This document shows positions 22,216-24,582 of a DNA stretch of 24,582 nucleotides, in pieces. The stretch comes from CAZKTF01 sp964555565. Its GTDB lineage: Bacteria; Planctomycetota; JAJSAM01; JAKLKS01. The notes beneath the pieces are model-generated. The model made no database searches. It saw nothing but the letters and a program-made list of their open reading frames with translations, and had not been told where the DNA came from. A program made the position numbers and the translations under genes. The stretch covers positions 1 through 24,582 of the forward strand of contig CAZKTF010000023.1 in NCBI GenBank assembly GCA_964555565.1, written 5' to 3'. Numbering within the stretch: the first letter of the stretch is position 1; each line of letters begins with the position of its first letter.

Positions 22216-23505
22216 CTAGCGCCCGCCCTTCCGGAACGGGCAGCCCTTCCCGGTCACGTGGGCCTCGAACTCCCCCCGGAACTTCTTCGTGAAGGAGCGC
22301 GTGGGCATCACCGCCGAGTCGGCGAGGAAGCAGATGGTCTTCCCGGCCGCGGCACCGCCGATGGTCTCGGCCACGTCGGCGAGGAGGTCCACGTCCCCGG
22401 GCCTCCCCCCGCCGTCCTCGATCCGGCGGACCAGCTTCTCGAGCCAGCCGGTCCCCTCGCGGCAGGGCGTGCACTGGCCGCAGGACTCGTGGTGGTAGAA
22501 CTCCATCAGGTTCAGCAGGGCGTCCACCATGCAGGTGGTCTCGTCCATGACGATGACCCCGGCGGAGCCCATGAGGGTCCCCGCCTTCGCCATGGACCCG
22601 AAGTCGCAGGCGACCTCGATCTCGTCGGCGCGGAGCACGGGGACCGAGGACCCGCCCGGAATGACCGCCTTGAGCTTGCGCCCCTTCCAGACCCCGCCCG
22701 CGGCCTCGAGGACGTCGCAGAGCCTCACCGAGGTCTCGAACTCGAACCACCCGGGCCGCTCGACGTGGCCCGAGACGCAGAAGATCCGCGTCCCCGGCGT
22801 GTCCGCGGTGCCGAGCCGGAGCCACGCGTCCGCCCCGTCGCGCATCACGATCGCCACGGCGGCGAGGGTCTCCACGTTGTTGATGATCGTCGGGGAGCGC
22901 CAGAGCCCCTCCACCGCGGGGAACGGAGGCTTGATCCGGGGGTACCCCCGCCCGCCCTCGAGCGAGGAGAGGAGCCCGGTCTCCTCGCCGCAGATGTAGG
23001 CCCCGGCCCCCCCGTGGACCCAGACCTCGCACTCGAAGGGGGTCCCGAGGATCCCCTTCCCGACGAGGTTCGCGGCACGCGCCTCCTCGATCGCCTTCTC
23101 CAGCGCGCGGATCGACTGGGGGTACTCGCCGCGGACGTAGATGTAGGCCGTGCGCGCCCCGATGGCGTAGCAGGCCAGCAGCACCCCCTCCACGAGGAGG
23201 TGGGGGACCTCCTCCATGATCTGGCGGTCCTTGAAGGTCCCGGGCTCCGACTCGTCGGCGTTGCAGGCGAGGTAGACCGGCTTCCCGGTGTTCTTGGGGA
23301 CGAAGCCCCACTTCTTCCCCGCCGGGAACCCCGCCCCGCCCCGCCCGCGCACGTTCGCCTTCGTCACCTCGGCGGTGACCTGGTCGGGCGGCATCGAGAG
23401 GGCGCGGCGGAGCCCCTCGTAGCCGCGCCGGGACCGGTAGCCGGCGAGGGAGGCCACGTCCCGGACCCCCACGCCGTCGAGCAGGAGCCGGCGCTCCGCG
23501 ATCAC
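22216..23505 (-). CDS. nuoF: NADH-quinone oxidoreductase subunit F (NADH- and FMN-binding)
   Basis: The 429-residue product starts at GTG 23505, overlapping nuoE's TGA as GTGA, with GGAGGAG 5 nt upstream. It is the entry point of complex I: it oxidises NADH and reduces FMN. The nucleotide-binding loop is GRGGAGFPAGKKW (54-66); the FMN/NADH pocket includes NADESEPGTFKDR (82-94) and GAGAYICGEETGLLSSLEG (166-184). The N3 [4Fe-4S] ligands are Cys 342, 345, 348 (SCGQCTPCREGT) and Cys 392. Length is normal. All catalytic elements are intact, so the enzyme should use NADH. Confidence 0.97.
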   Translation of the reverse strand: MIAERRLLLDGVGVRDVASLAGYRSRRGYEGLRRALSMPPDQVTAEVTKANVRGRGGAGFPAGKKWGFVPKNTGKPVYLACNADESEPGTFKDRQIMEEVPHLLVEGVLLACYAIGARTAYIYVRGEYPQSIRALEKAIEEARAANLVGKGILGTPFECEVWVHGGAGAYICGEETGLLSSLEGGRGYPRIKPPFPAVEGLWRSPTIINNVETLAAVAIVMRDGADAWLRLGTADTPGTRIFCVSGHVERPGWFEFETSVRLCDVLEAAGGVWKGRKLKAVIPGGSSVPVLRADEIEVACDFGSMAKAGTLMGSAGVIVMDETTCMVDALLNLMEFYHHESCGQCTPCREGTGWLEKLVRRIEDGGGRPGDVDLLADVAETIGGAAAGKTICFLADSAVMPTRSFTKKFRGEFEAHVTGKGCPFRKGGR

Positions 23506-23978
23506 GCCAGCTCCTCCAGGACCCGCAGCGCCGAGACGGGGTCGAGGTTCCCGTGGCGGCGGTCCCCCACGAGCATGCAGGGCGCCATGTCGCAGAGCCC
23601 CAGGCACTCGAAGGGGACCACCGTCACCTTCGCCACCGCGGGGTCCTCGCCGTCCTTCGGGTCGAAGCGCCCGCGCAGTGCCCGGATCACCGCGTCGGCG
23701 CCGCGGAGCCGGCAGGAGAGGGTCTTGCAGACGTAGACCTTGTGCCGCCCGACGGGCCGGCGGTCGTACATGGAGTAGAAGGAGACGACCCCGTGCACGC
23801 GGGCCGGCGCCACCTCCAGGTAGTCCGCCACCTCGGCCGCCGTCGCGTCCGAGATCCACCCGCGATCGACCTGGAGCCGCGTGAGCACGGGCAGCATCGC
23901 CGCCTCCCGCCGCGGGTAGCGGGCCACGATCCGGTCCAGCTCCTCCGCGAGCGGAGGCGGGAAGGGGTTCCTGGTCAT
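23502..23978 (-). CDS. nuoE: NADH-quinone oxidoreductase subunit E ([2Fe-2S] thioredoxin-like subunit)
   Basis: The 158-residue product starts at ATG 23978, 13 bp after nuoD's stop; the ribosome site is weak. It has an N-terminal helical bundle (EELDRIVARYPRREAAMLPV, QVDRGWISDATAAEVADYL) and a thioredoxin-like domain binding cluster N1a. The ligands are Cys 84, Cys 89 (VCKTLSCR) and Cys 125, Cys 129 (ECLGLCDMAPC), with the usual C-x4-C and C-x3-C spacing. The VSFYSMYDRRPVGRH stretch is also typical. It lies beside NuoF in the NADH-oxidising module, and the nuoE-nuoF overlap keeps the two in step. Confidence 0.96.
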   Translation of the reverse strand: MTRNPFPPPLAEELDRIVARYPRREAAMLPVLTRLQVDRGWISDATAAEVADYLEVAPARVHGVVSFYSMYDRRPVGRHKVYVCKTLSCRLRGADAVIRALRGRFDPKDGEDPAVAKVTVVPFECLGLCDMAPCMLVGDRRHGNLDPVSALRVLEELA

Positions 23979-23991
23979 CCCGGACGGGGGC

Positions 23992-24582
23992 TCACCGGTC
24001 GCACTCCCCCATCACGAAGTCGAGGGAGCCGAGGATGGTGACGGTGTCGCTGACCATGTGCCCCGGGAGGAGCCAGGGGAGGATGGAGAGGTTCACGAAG
24101 GAGGGGGCCCGCATCCGCAGCCGGTGGGGCCGCGAGGTCCCGTCCCCCTCGATGTAGAATCCCAGTTCCCCCTTGGGGTTCTCCGCCCCCCAGTAGACCG
24201 CCCCGACCGGGGCCCGGGGGCCCTCGGTGACGATCATGAACTGGTGGATCAGCTCCTCCATGCGCGTGAGCACCGCGCCCTTGGGCGGGAGGAAGTGCTT
24301 CCCGTCGTCCACGGCGATGGGCCCGGAAGGCAGCTTCTCCAGGGCCTGGCGCAGGATCCGGGCCGACTCCTTGATCTCGCGGACCCGGCAGAGGTAGCGG
24401 TCGAAGGCGTCCCCGTGCGTCCCCACGGGGACGTCGAACTCGTACTGCTCGTAGCCGAGGTAGGGCTGCTCCCTCCGGAGGTCCCACTCCACCCCCGCGC
24501 CGCGGAGGTTCGGGCCGGTGAGCCCGTAGGAGATCGCTATTTCGTGCGGGATGACGCCGACCCCCGAGAGCCGATCGACCCA
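23992..24582 (-). CDS. nuoD: NADH-quinone oxidoreductase subunit D, C-terminal 196 residues (partial)
   Basis: The frame is open to the window edge (WVDRLSGVGVIPHEIA, then SYGLTGPNLRGAGVEWD) and ends at TGA 23994-23992. Typical NuoD motifs follow: YLGYEQYEFDVPVGTHGDAF, DRYLCRVREIKESARI, the short GAENPKGELGFYIEGDGTS stretch, RAPSFVNLSILPWLLPGHM and the terminal ILGSLDFVMGECDR. The GHM and GECDR ends are where NuoD contacts the quinone site and NuoH. Whether this gene is fused to nuoC cannot be seen, because the 5' half lies outside the window. It is the first nuo gene visible, so the operon promoter is also outside. Confidence 0.96.
   Translation of the reverse strand, partial: WVDRLSGVGVIPHEIAISYGLTGPNLRGAGVEWDLRREQPYLGYEQYEFDVPVGTHGDAFDRYLCRVREIKESARILRQALEKLPSGPIAVDDGKHFLPPKGAVLTRMEELIHQFMIVTEGPRAPVGAVYWGAENPKGELGFYIEGDGTSRPHRLRMRAPSFVNLSILPWLLPGHMVSDTVTILGSLDFVMGECDR

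Noticed and set aside
20598..23859. Long N-terminal extensions of nuoH, nuoG and nuoF through the preceding genes
   Set aside because: The extensions are out of frame with the real upstream genes. The family start positions coincide with GTGA overlaps or starts directly after the previous stop.
1..24582. tRNA or rRNA genes, insertion sequences, prophage, toxin-antitoxin or defence genes
   Set aside because: None was recognised on either strand; all long stretches are explained by the genes listed and short spacers.

Overview
The window is a very GC-rich bacterial chromosome segment, probably well over 70% G+C by eye. It has tightly packed genes, many GTG/TTG starts and stop/start overlaps of the form GTGA. 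Three secreted or membrane-anchored proteins (HEAT repeats, a terpenoid-cyclase-like toroid, a coiled-coil lipoprotein) and a large secreted repeat protein resemble proteins common in Planctomycetota and other deep-branching Gram-negative lineages. That assignment is inference: the window holds no rRNA gene or other strong phylogenetic marker.

Layout. Positions 2-106 hold the Lys/Ala/Pro-rich C-terminus of a plus-strand gene, followed by two GC-rich hairpins. From 4292 down to 219 (minus strand) lies an envelope cluster: a lipoprotein, a membrane-anchored toroid protein and a secreted HEAT-repeat protein that has its own likely promoter. Divergent from it, at 4400-6070 (plus), is a fused two-domain ABC permease of the iron/thiamine/putrescine type. 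Its end overlaps a class IV PLP aminotransferase (6903-6010, minus). A small unrecognised gene (6975-7496, plus) follows. Next is a minus-strand set: a ferritin-like protein, QueD and an M20 amidohydrolase (9588 to 7504). A structured spacer (9589-9877) separates this set from a 976-residue secreted protein with IPT/TIG-like domains and seven propeller-like repeats (12808-9878).

The right half (24582-12913, minus) is a respiratory complex I operon in canonical order, nuoD (partial)-E-F-G-H-I-J-K-L-M-N. nuoA-C presumably lie beyond the right edge. NuoE/F/G form the NADH-oxidising arm (FMN and Fe-S clusters), NuoD/I the connection to quinone, and NuoH/J/K/L/M/N the proton-pumping membrane arm. 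The operon is compact except for a 141-bp, repeat-bearing spacer between nuoI and nuoJ.

No CRISPR array, insertion sequence, tRNA or rRNA gene, prophage or defence system was seen. The best candidates for something new are the NuoM sequence lacking the usual TM7 lysine, the tandemly duplicated start region of the large secreted protein, that protein's seven-repeat architecture, and the uncharacterised envelope trio. None of these amounts to a clearly new system on sequence alone.
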